Assembly: GCA_001778455.1 (NCBI GenBank)
Contig: MFGX01000115.1
Coordinates: forward strand, 4,097-13,226
DNA from: Candidatus Fraserbacteria bacterium RBG_16_55_9
GTDB taxonomy: Bacteria > Bipolaricaulota > Bipolaricaulia > RBG-16-55-9
Reading direction: 5' to 3'
DNA: 9,130 nt
The notes beneath the pieces were generated by a model. That model was not told where the DNA came from and searched no databases. It was given only the letters and a program-made list of their open reading frames with translations. Below are positions 1 to 5,972 of the stretch, in pieces (the first letter of the stretch is position 1; each line of letters begins with the position of its first letter). A program made the position numbers and the translations under genes.

Positions 1-758
1 GCGTCTACAACGACCCGGAGGCTCAGATCGTCTTCGTGGATACCCCTGGACTTCATAAGCCCATTGACCGCTTGAGCAAGTTTCTACTTCATCAGGCCTT
101 TGGATCCCTTCATGGCCTCGATCTCATTCTCTATATGGTCGAGCCTTGGGTGGAGATTCAAGAGTACGATCAGAAGATCTTCCAGAAGATGAAGGACCTC
201 CCCAACGTAAAATTCTTGCTCATCAACAAGATCGATAAGGCCATGGGAAACGAAGTCCCTGAAACGATAGCAGCGTACGCAAAGACGGGGCTCTTTCAAG
301 AGATTGTCCCTATCTGTTGCAAACAGGGGATCAATCTAGGCAAAACGGTTCAGCTCATCAAGAAACATCTACCCGAAGGACCAAGATACTTCCCAGAAGA
401 GATCACCGTGGACCGACCGGAGCATTTTCTAGTTGCCGAGATCATTCGAGAGAAGATCTATCAGCTCACTAGGCAGGAGATTCCCTACTCGGTCTTCGTA
501 GAGATCGTGGACATTCGAGAACGCGACGACAAGCCTCTCATGGATGTCTATGCGAACATCCACGTGGCGCGCGATTCTCAAAAGGGGATCTTGGTCGGCG
601 AGCGGGGTTCAATGATCAAAGAGATCGGTCGGTTGGCGCGCCAAGATATTGAAACACTCCTGGGTACACACGTGTATCTTGACCTGCAAGTCAAGGTGCG
701 CGAGAAGTGGAATGAGGACGAGACCCAGATCGCACAGGCCTTGGGAAGAGAGGATTGA
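1..758 (+). CDS. era: GTPase Era, 5'-truncated by the window edge
   Basis: Era is a GTPase that binds 16S rRNA and assists maturation of the 30S ribosomal subunit. The reading frame is open from base 3, and the residues before the first possible start (VYNDPEAQIVFVDTPGLHKP) are typical Era, so the P-loop and true start lie upstream of the window. Visible motifs are G3 DTPG (bases 39-50), G4 NKID (225-236), and a C-terminal KH domain with a GxxG loop GERG (597-608) followed by IKEIG and a LDLQVKVREKW end. The G5 position, normally SAxxG in Era, reads CCKQG (315-329), which is unusual. The TGA stop at 756-758 lies 2 nt before the preferred GTG start of the next gene. Era next to recO is a common bacterial pairing; here three genes lie between them. 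The family call is very secure. Confidence 0.97.
   Translation, partial: VYNDPEAQIVFVDTPGLHKPIDRLSKFLLHQAFGSLHGLDLILYMVEPWVEIQEYDQKIFQKMKDLPNVKFLLINKIDKAMGNEVPETIAAYAKTGLFQEIVPICCKQGINLGKTVQLIKKHLPEGPRYFPEEITVDRPEHFLVAEIIREKIYQLTRQEIPYSVFVEIVDIRERDDKPLMDVYANIHVARDSQKGILVGERGSMIKEIGRLARQDIETLLGTHVYLDLQVKVREKWNEDETQIAQALGRED
749..754 (+). promoter_or_regulatory. Ribosome binding site that sets the cyclase start
   Basis: AGAGGA lies inside the last codons of era. It is 6 nt before GTG at 761 but directly abuts the alternative TTG at 755. The spacing favours GTG 761 as the start of the cyclase gene. The TTG would overlap the era stop (TTGA) but leaves no room for the ribosome to bind. This is an inference from spacing only. 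Confidence 0.6.
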
Positions 759-760
759 GT

Positions 761-2923
761 GTGTCCACCCCGGTGACGAACGAGAAGAACCACCACCTGC
801 GGCAGAAACTCCTCGACATTGGCCAGGAGATCCTTCAGCAGAGAGACGTGAGTACCATCCTCAAGCAGGTTGCCCAAGCCATTCGAGAACATTCGCCCTT
901 CCAGTTGGTGGCAATCATTCTCTTCAAGCGAGCGGTTGACCCCAAGAGCGGGAAGCAGGAACGAATTGCCCAGATGTTGACTTCGGGCCTGAGCAAAGAA
1001 GAAGAAACAAAGCTCCAACAGGTTGCGGCCTCAGGCGAATTCATTCCTTCGCAGCGGATCATCCAGAAGGGAACAGCACTTGGAGGTGGCTATTACATCA
1101 CCCCCGAGATGATCCCAGAGATCATCCCGAAGGGGATTAAAGGCAAAGTAAGCCAACCGGGAGCCTGGGGCGCGTACGACAATCTTTACTTTCTCTTGCG
1201 ACAGGGGCAGAAGGTCATTGGCCGCCTCTCTTTGGGAGATCCAGTTCACGGCCAAGTTCCCACGGCGGAGGAACTCGCCCCTATGGAGCTCTTTGTTAAC
1301 TTGGCCACCCTGGCCCTCGAGAAGGTGAAGCACACACAAGAGCTAAGCAGCTTCCAGCAGCGGCTCCAAGGGATCTACCGCCTGAGTGAGCGACTTGCCC
1401 AGATGGAAGACCTAGACGAGTTGACTACACAAGCCGTAGAGATCATTCGAGAACACTTTGCCTACGATCACGTCACTCTCTTCCTCAAAGAGGGCGAAAC
1501 ACTTGTGCGAAGGGGTTTCCACACGAACCTGCCCGTAGAGGAGATCCGGCTAGAGCGCTTCGAGCGTCTAGCTCCGGGACAGGGAGTCTGTGGCTGGGTC
1601 GCTCAACACCGACAACCGGCCTTGGTGGGCAACGTGCGCAAAGACTCGCGCTATCTCTCAGGACATCCCGCCATCTACTCGGAGCTGGCTGTGCCTATCA
1701 AGGAGAAGGACGAATTCCTCGGAGTCCTCAACATCGAGAGCGTCGAAGAAGATGCCTTCACCCACGATGACCTGGAGCTCCTTGAGGCTCTGGCCCGACA
1801 GCTGGCCGTGGGCATGAGCAATATTCGCCAGCGCCAGCGCCTGCAAGAGATCGTCAAGGAACAAGAGTGGAGCAATCGCTTTCTTCAGAATATCAATGCA
1901 ACTGAGGGATTTGAAGAAGTGCTTACGATGATCATCCAGCATGGAATCGATCTGCTCTCGCCCAAGGCGGATGCAGGGAATTTCCTGGTCTGGAACGGAA
2001 GTAAGAAGGTCTTCGAGTTTCGCGCGACAGTCAATCGAGAAGATCTTGGACCTCTGAAGAAGAAGATCACCCTGAAACAAGAAGATCTTGTAGAGCTAAC
2101 CGCATTGGCTCATGAACCTGTGATTTTCACTCGGACCTTTCAGCTGACGCATCCGGAGCTCAGCGCCATCTGGAAACGCTTCGGCCAGCTCCCTCCGGCC
2201 TCTACAATCGCTGTGCCCATCCGAGAGGAGGAGCAGGTAATCGCTGTGCTCAGCATTAACAACCTCGACCAAGAAGGGATCTTCACCCAAGATGACGTGC
2301 GGAAGCTCCAGGTTCTGGCGCCGGAGATTGAGTTGGCCTTGAGCCGAGCGCGAGACCATGAGCGCTTCCGAGAGCTGGCGCTGCACGATTCTCTCACAGG
2401 AACCTACAATCGCCACTACTTCACTGACTTCATCCTCAAAGAGCAAGAGCGTGCCCGGCGGAGCAGCTATCCGATCTCGCTGGTCATGGTGGACATGGAT
2501 CACTTCTATGAAGTCAATGATCGGTTTGGGCACACCGAGGGGGATCGCGTGTTGCATGAGGTAGCGCAGCGGCTCATGAACAACGTGCGCACCTCTGACA
2601 TTGTCGTGCGCTACGGGGGCGACGAGTTTCTGATCATTATGCCCCAGACGGCTCGAGCCAAAGCGGAGGAAGTCATGCAACGCTTGCGCCAGAGATTGGA
2701 GAAGTGGGATCCTAAGCTTTCCGGAATGAGAATCTCGATCAGCTTTGGGGTCAGCAGCTGGATGCCGAAAGGGCGGCCTTCTCTAGAACTTGTTCTAGAG
2801 AAGGCCGACGAGTTCATGTACCACCGTCGCCGAGCTAGCTCCCGTGCGCGCAGAGCGCGTAAGCAAGCCATTACCGCAACCCCCAGATCCCGTAGTAAGG
2901 CGAAATCATCCAAGAAGAGATGA
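761..2923 (+). CDS. Soluble multi-GAF diguanylate cyclase (GGDEF)
   Basis: A predicted diguanylate cyclase that makes the second messenger c-di-GMP from two GTP. From GTG 761 it has 720 residues. Three GAF-type sensor regions are read at about 8-195, 204-353 and 374-530, joined by short charged helices, followed by a GGDEF domain from about 541. The second GAF (GQGVCGWVAQ, AVPIKEKDEFLGVLNIES) and third (IAVPIREEEQVIAVLSINN) are clear; the first is diverged. GGDEF features are HDSLTGTYNR, metal Asp578 in DMDH, guanine contacts Asn586 and Asp595, and GGDEF at 619-623. An RxxD inhibitory site (Arg610-Asp613) lies at the usual distance, so product inhibition is expected. There is no membrane segment, so it should be cytosolic. 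After Tyr687 the usual short ending is replaced by about 33 residues with 15 Arg/Lys. An upstream TTG at 755 is an alternative start. It overlaps the next gene by ATGA. The sensed signal is unknown. Confidence 0.93.
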   Translation: MSTPVTNEKNHHLRQKLLDIGQEILQQRDVSTILKQVAQAIREHSPFQLVAIILFKRAVDPKSGKQERIAQMLTSGLSKEEETKLQQVAASGEFIPSQRIIQKGTALGGGYYITPEMIPEIIPKGIKGKVSQPGAWGAYDNLYFLLRQGQKVIGRLSLGDPVHGQVPTAEELAPMELFVNLATLALEKVKHTQELSSFQQRLQGIYRLSERLAQMEDLDELTTQAVEIIREHFAYDHVTLFLKEGETLVRRGFHTNLPVEEIRLERFERLAPGQGVCGWVAQHRQPALVGNVRKDSRYLSGHPAIYSELAVPIKEKDEFLGVLNIESVEEDAFTHDDLELLEALARQLAVGMSNIRQRQRLQEIVKEQEWSNRFLQNINATEGFEEVLTMIIQHGIDLLSPKADAGNFLVWNGSKKVFEFRATVNREDLGPLKKKITLKQEDLVELTALAHEPVIFTRTFQLTHPELSAIWKRFGQLPPASTIAVPIREEEQVIAVLSINNLDQEGIFTQDDVRKLQVLAPEIELALSRARDHERFRELALHDSLTGTYNRHYFTDFILKEQERARRSSYPISLVMVDMDHFYEVNDRFGHTEGDRVLHEVAQRLMNNVRTSDIVVRYGGDEFLIIMPQTARAKAEEVMQRLRQRLEKWDPKLSGMRISISFGVSSWMPKGRPSLELVLEKADEFMYHRRRASSRARRARKQAITATPRSRSKAKSSKKR
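2774..2807. repeat. 16-bp perfect inverted repeat inside the cyclase gene
   Basis: The left arm 2774-2789 (CGGCCTTCTCTAGAAC) and right arm 2792-2807 are exact reverse complements around a TT centre. In RNA this would form a 15-bp stem closed by a CUUG loop. It lies in codons 672-683 of the cyclase, in the helix before the end of the GGDEF domain, and ends 112 nt before the start of the GNAT gene. No T-run follows, so it does not look like an intrinsic terminator. The reading frame and family residues (S-L-E-L-V-L-E-K-A-D) stay intact through it. Confidence 0.9.
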
Positions 2924-3786
2924 GTATCTCGATCCGCCCTGTGGAGACGTTGGAGGGCATCCATGAGTGCGAGCAGCTTCAGAAGCTCGTCTGGGGCTTT
3001 GAGGACCTCAGCATCGTGCCCCACCACTTGATCATCACCACGCTGAAGGCTGGCGGGCTCTTGCTGGGTGCTCATGAAGACGAGCGCATGATCGGCTTCG
3101 TCTACGGTTTTCCCGGTCTGGTCTTCGAGCGCACTGGGATCCCACAGCCCAAGCACTGTTCTCTCATGGCTGCCGTGTTGCCCGAGCACCGCTTCCGCGG
3201 TGTAGGGTACCAACTGAAGCGTAGGCAAAGAGAATGTGTGCTCGCCCAAGGGCTTGATCTCGTCACCTGGACGTTTGATCCCCTGCAGAGCGCCAATGCG
3301 TATTTCAACTTCGTCAAGCTCGGCGTGATCTGTCGACAGTATGAACGCAATCTCTATGGAGATATTCGAGATCAACTCAATCGCGGACTTCCCACAGATC
3401 GTTTTGCTGTAGAGTGGTGGGTGAGAAGCCCGAGGGTCGTAACGCGATTGGAGCAGACGGAACGGTCTTCACTGAAAGGGTTTCCGGTGATCAATCACAC
3501 GAAGATGGACAAGGGTCTTCTCACAAACGTCGATGTGAATCTGGCCCGCAAAGAAGAACGGCTTCTGGTTGAGATTCCGCGTGAGTTGCGGGCTCTCAAG
3601 GAGGGCAACCTAGAACTCGCCCTCCGGTGGCAACTGGAACTTAGGGAGATCTTCGAGCACTATTTCCAGCAGGGGTACATTGCCAGCGAATTCATCACGC
3701 CAGAGCACGATGGACAATCGCGGAGCTATTACATACTAGAGAAAGCTCATAAAGACGAGGTGCTGAAGAGGAAGCGTTTCCCATGA
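2920..3786 (+). CDS. GNAT acyltransferase, COG3375 type; candidate D-amino acid N-succinyltransferase
   Basis: A 288-residue GNAT-superfamily protein of the long COG3375 type. The N-terminal half holds the acyl-CoA binding turn RFRGVG at residues 91-96 after a beta strand (SLMAAVLPEH), then TWTFDPLQSANAYFNFVKLG. The C-terminal half contains a conserved helical extension (VEIPRELRALK, then LREIFEHYFQQGY). The gene starts with ATG overlapping the cyclase stop (ATGA), and its own stop overlaps the next start in the same way, so the three genes are translationally coupled. In Geobacillus a GNAT of this kind beside an N-succinylamino acid racemase succinylates D-amino acids in a D-to-L conversion route. 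The adjacent racemase-like gene makes that role likely here, but the acyl donor and acceptor are inferred, not seen. General GNAT membership is secure. Confidence 0.88.
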   Translation: MSISIRPVETLEGIHECEQLQKLVWGFEDLSIVPHHLIITTLKAGGLLLGAHEDERMIGFVYGFPGLVFERTGIPQPKHCSLMAAVLPEHRFRGVGYQLKRRQRECVLAQGLDLVTWTFDPLQSANAYFNFVKLGVICRQYERNLYGDIRDQLNRGLPTDRFAVEWWVRSPRVVTRLEQTERSSLKGFPVINHTKMDKGLLTNVDVNLARKEERLLVEIPRELRALKEGNLELALRWQLELREIFEHYFQQGYIASEFITPEHDGQSRSYYILEKAHKDEVLKRKRFP

Positions 3787-4901
3787 GAGTTGAGCATGTA
3801 GAGCTGCGAGTCATTGAGATGGAGTTGGTTGAGCCCTTCGAGACCAGCTTCGGTCGGGAAGAGAAGCGCCCGGCCATCATCGTGTCCGCCGTGAGTGATG
3901 GGGTCGCAGGCTGGGGAGAATGCGTAGCGGGCTCCGGCCCCTGGTATTCCTATGAGACGATCCAGACGGCCTGGCACGTGCTGAGCGATTATCTCATCCC
4001 CTCGGTGCTAGAGGAGGACCTTCAAACCCCCGAAGAACTTCCCCAGAGGTGGTCACGTGTTCGCGGCCATCCCATGGCGAAAGCAGGGCTAGAATCTGCT
4101 CTCTGGGACCTCATTGCTACGCTGAGACGAGTCTCGCTCTCGCAGCTTCTGGGAGGGACCAAAGATCACATCGAAAGCGGGATTAGCATTGGCATTCAGC
4201 GAGATGTACCCGCGCTGCTCAAGGTCATCGAACGCCGTCTCGATCAGGGGTATCGACGGGTGAAGCTCAAGATCAAGCCTGGCTGGGACGTGGAAATCAT
4301 CAAGGCCGCGCGCGAGCGCTTTGGAGAAATCCCCCTCATGGCCGACGCCAATTCCGCATACTCTCTGAAGGATCTTCCGATATTCCAGCAGCTAGATGAG
4401 TACGGCCTAATGATGATTGAGCAGCCGTTTTCGTACGAAGATCTGGTGGACCACGCTGAACTTCAAAGACAGATCCGCACACCCGTCTGTCTGGATGAGA
4501 GCGTAAAATCCCCAGAGGACGCCCGTCGAGCGCTCCAGCTGGGGAGTTGCCGCATTATCAATATCAAACCAGGGCGCGTCGGTGGACCCTCGAACGCCAA
4601 GCGCATTCACGATGAATGTCTTGCGAAGCGCGTGCCTGTCTGGTGTGGAGGGATGTTGGAGACGGGCATCGGACGGGCTCACAACGTCGCGCTGGCCTCG
4701 CTTCCGGGCTTTACTCTGCCCAATGACCTCTCTGCCAGCGATCGCTATTATCAACAAGATCTCATTGAGCCCGCGTTTGTTCTTCATCGCGACGGGACGC
4801 TCCGCGTTCCCACAGGGGCAGGTATTGGAGTCGAGATCGTGGAAGAGCGCTTGGCGCGAGTGACCGTAGACCAGAAGGTTTACACTCGTGGCGCACATTA
4901 G
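3783..4901 (+). CDS. menC: Enolase-superfamily o-succinylbenzoate synthase / N-succinylamino acid racemase
   Basis: A 372-residue enolase-superfamily enzyme of the OSBS/NSAR group, the usual family length. All expected catalytic and metal residues are present: Lys161 and Lys163 in VKLKIK, Asp188 in ADANSAY, Glu213 in MMIEQP, Asp238 in CLDESV and Lys262 in NIKPGRVGG. Family members either make o-succinylbenzoate in menaquinone synthesis or racemise N-succinyl/N-acyl amino acids, and many do both, so sequence alone cannot separate the two. No other men gene is in the window, and the translationally coupled GNAT gene upstream (ATGA overlap) favours the racemase role. The third enzyme of that route, an N-succinyl-L-amino acid desuccinylase (M20 peptidase family), is not in the window. 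The stop lies inside recO (14-nt overlap). Confidence 0.93.
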   Translation: MRVEHVELRVIEMELVEPFETSFGREEKRPAIIVSAVSDGVAGWGECVAGSGPWYSYETIQTAWHVLSDYLIPSVLEEDLQTPEELPQRWSRVRGHPMAKAGLESALWDLIATLRRVSLSQLLGGTKDHIESGISIGIQRDVPALLKVIERRLDQGYRRVKLKIKPGWDVEIIKAARERFGEIPLMADANSAYSLKDLPIFQQLDEYGLMMIEQPFSYEDLVDHAELQRQIRTPVCLDESVKSPEDARRALQLGSCRIINIKPGRVGGPSNAKRIHDECLAKRVPVWCGGMLETGIGRAHNVALASLPGFTLPNDLSASDRYYQQDLIEPAFVLHRDGTLRVPTGAGIGVEIVEERLARVTVDQKVYTRGAH

Positions 4902-5631
4902 AAAAGCCGTTGGGTTTGTCATCCGAACGATCGATTTTGGGGAGAGCGATCGAATTGTCACGGTGTTCAGTCGCGAAGCTGGAAAACTCTCACTCCTCGC
5001 AAAAGGTGCGCGCAAGACAGAGAGCCGCTTCGGTGCAGCGCTGGATCTACTGACTTTAAGTGAACTTGTCTACTATCATCGAGAGGGTCTCAAGCTTGTG
5101 AGCCAGGCGGACATCGTCGAAGCCTACTCCAAGCTCAAGGGCGATTATGAGCACTTGGTAACGGGGCTTCGCTGTGCACGGTGGATCAACCGGTTGCTGG
5201 AGGACGACCATGCGGAAGAGCGAGCGTTCATCCTTTTTCATCATCTGCTCGATGCGCTAACTCAAGAAGAAGGCTCGGTGATTCTTTATGAACTGGCATT
5301 TAAGCTAAAACTCTTAGCCGGATTGGGATTGGACCCAACGCTCGATCGCTGTGCTGTGTGTGAGAGAATTCCCAAACAAAGTTGGTTTTCTATGGAAAAG
5401 GGAGGCATTCTCTGTGAGCGCTGTCATGATGGGAATCACGCAGGTGAATTTCCTATAGATCCAGGGACCGCTCGAGGGCTCTATATGGCTCTTCGGCTTC
5501 CCTTCCACAAGCTGAAGCGTTTGAAGATTTCGGAGGAGATCGCTGCGGCAAGCGAGCGGCTGATTGACCAGTTCACCGCTCACCATCTTCGACCGCTTCC
5601 TACCGCGAGAAGACCCCTCCGGCGCGAATGA
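4888..5631 (+). CDS. recO: DNA repair protein RecO
   Basis: RecO is the single-strand annealing and RecA-loading mediator of the RecFOR recombination pathway. The 247-residue length is usual. The N-terminal OB fold is recognised by AVGFVIRTIDFGESDRIVTV and SLLAKGARK. A helical middle follows, then a four-Cys zinc site at Cys155, Cys158, Cys176 and Cys179 (CAVC and CERC). The GTG start at 4888 lies inside the menC-like gene, 14 nt before its end, with AGAAGG at 4873-4878 giving a 9-nt spacing, so translation is probably coupled. It is the last plus-strand gene of the block begun by era. Its last 32 bases overlap the antisense end of a small minus-strand membrane gene, and no terminator hairpin is seen after it. 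Confidence 0.96.
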   Translation: MAHIRKAVGFVIRTIDFGESDRIVTVFSREAGKLSLLAKGARKTESRFGAALDLLTLSELVYYHREGLKLVSQADIVEAYSKLKGDYEHLVTGLRCARWINRLLEDDHAEERAFILFHHLLDALTQEEGSVILYELAFKLKLLAGLGLDPTLDRCAVCERIPKQSWFSMEKGGILCERCHDGNHAGEFPIDPGTARGLYMALRLPFHKLKRLKISEEIAAASERLIDQFTAHHLRPLPTARRPLRRE

Positions 5632-5692
5632 GCAGAACCGCTACCCCCACGGCGATAAGGAACCCAATCAATCCCTCGATGATCGGTGGCAT
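5600..5692 (-). CDS. 30-residue single-helix membrane peptide, copy 2 of a tandem pair
   Basis: A small gene of 30 codons plus TAG, too short for most gene finders. ATG 5692 is preceded by GGGAGGGG with about 8 nt spacing, a strong ribosome site. The peptide starts MPPIIEGLIG, has one hydrophobic helix (about residues 4-22), then Arg23 and a short tail ending in Arg30. Its core LIAVGVAVLLIRAG matches copy 1 just upstream, LIAIGVAVLLIRLG. In GVAVLLIR the two copies use different codons at seven of eight positions without changing a residue, which shows selection on the protein. The start is in the same frame as copy 1, after that gene's stop and nine codons. Its last 32 bases overlap the recO end antisense. 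I do not recognise the family. Positive charge after the helix suggests the C-terminus faces the cytoplasm (inference). Confidence 0.8.
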   Translation of the reverse strand: MPPIIEGLIGFLIAVGVAVLLIRAGGVFSR

Positions 5693-5719
5693 GCGGTCGT
5701 CCCCTCCCTGTGCGAGAGA

Positions 5720-5830
5720 TTACATCCCTTCGAGATAACTGCCCAAGCGGATCAGAAGGACAGCCACTCCGATGGCGATGAGCAGGTTCCCCACCGAAGT
5801 CAGAAGTGTAGTGATGTCTCCTTGAGGCAT
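5720..5830 (-). CDS. 36-residue single-helix membrane peptide, copy 1 of a tandem pair
   Basis: A small gene of 36 codons plus TAA. ATG 5830 is preceded by a GGGGGG run about 8 nt upstream. The frame stays open to a TTG at 5914, but that TTG sits in the -35 box of the promoter and has no ribosome site, so the internal ATG is preferred. The peptide begins MPQGDITTLL, carries one hydrophobic helix (about residues 9-27) with the core LIAIGVAVLLIRLG, and ends SYLEGM. Copy 2 follows 27 nt downstream in the same frame. Both begin Met-Pro and place an Arg at the end of the helix. The family is not recognised. Possibilities are a small accessory subunit of a membrane complex, a type I toxin-like peptide or a stress peptide; nothing here decides between them. 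It should be transcribed with copy 2 from its own promoter. Confidence 0.82.
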   Translation of the reverse strand: MPQGDITTLLTSVGNLLIAIGVAVLLIRLGSYLEGM

Positions 5831-5838
5831 GCGCCTCA
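5823..5838 (-). promoter_or_regulatory. Hairpin holding the start codon of small-protein copy 1
   Basis: On the minus strand TGAGGC, a GCAT loop and GCCTCA form a 6-bp GC-rich stem. The stem and loop contain the start codon at 5830-5828 and the GAGG just before it. In RNA this could slow initiation on copy 1. It is short, so it may be chance. Confidence 0.35.
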
Positions 5839-5885
5839 CCCCCCTTTGAGTGAGCTTCTTAGAGGCTTCGAAAGCCCATCGAAGA

Positions 5886-5914
5886 ACTATAGCATAAAGG
5901 GCTTGTTGGGTCAA
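5886..5914 (-). promoter_or_regulatory. Sigma70-type promoter for the small-protein pair
   Basis: On the minus strand TTGACC (5914-5909) is separated by exactly 17 bp from TATAGT (5891-5886). Each box matches the consensus at five of six bases. Transcription would start near 5879, leaving a leader of about 50 nt before the ATG of copy 1 at 5830. It diverges from the candidate fabF promoter. Confidence 0.65.
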
Positions 5915-5935
5915 CTGAAGGCATCCGAAGCCGAC

Positions 5936-5964
5936 TTGAATGAACTAGATCGCTGGGCTATGAT
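5936..5964 (+). promoter_or_regulatory. Candidate promoter of fabF, giving a leaderless or nearly leaderless mRNA
   Basis: TTGAAT (5936-5941) is followed at exactly 17 bp by TATGAT (5959-5964), a five-of-six match to the -10 consensus. The expected transcription start near 5971 falls 1-3 nt before ATG 5973, and no ribosome binding site precedes that ATG. A leaderless or nearly leaderless mRNA would explain both observations. Confidence 0.55.
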
Positions 5965-5971
5965 CGATCAT
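5960..5971. repeat. 12-bp perfect palindrome over the fabF start region
   Basis: ATGATCGATCAT is its own reverse complement. It covers most of the -10 box and the predicted transcription start of fabF, where a repressor operator would sit. It is short and may be chance. Confidence 0.35.
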
Positions 5972-5972
5972 C

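Noticed and set aside
755..760. TTG 755 as the cyclase start
   Set aside because: It abuts the ribosome site directly, whereas GTG 761 has a 6-nt spacing. The two options differ by only two residues.
1108..1126. Inverted repeat GATGATC / GATCATC with a 5-nt loop
   Set aside because: It is only 7 bp, inside the first GAF region, and arises from the repetitive residues PEMIPEIIP.
2096..2680. Minus-strand open frame of 194 codons
   Set aside because: It is antisense to the third GAF and GGDEF regions and has no recognisable features.
2611..3375. Minus-strand open frame of 254 codons
   Set aside because: It lies wholly antisense to the cyclase and GNAT genes, shows no family motif, and is explained by codon bias of the real genes.
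4407..5015. Minus-strand open frame of 202 codons
   Set aside because: It is antisense to the menC-like gene and the start of recO, whose motifs are complete and conserved. No promoter or domain supports it.
5831..5914. N-terminal extension that would make small-protein copy 1 a 64-residue protein
   Set aside because: It starts at a TTG lying in the -35 box of the promoter and lacks a ribosome site. The internal ATG at 5830 has a purine-rich site, and the paralogue copy 2 starts at the matching Met-Pro.
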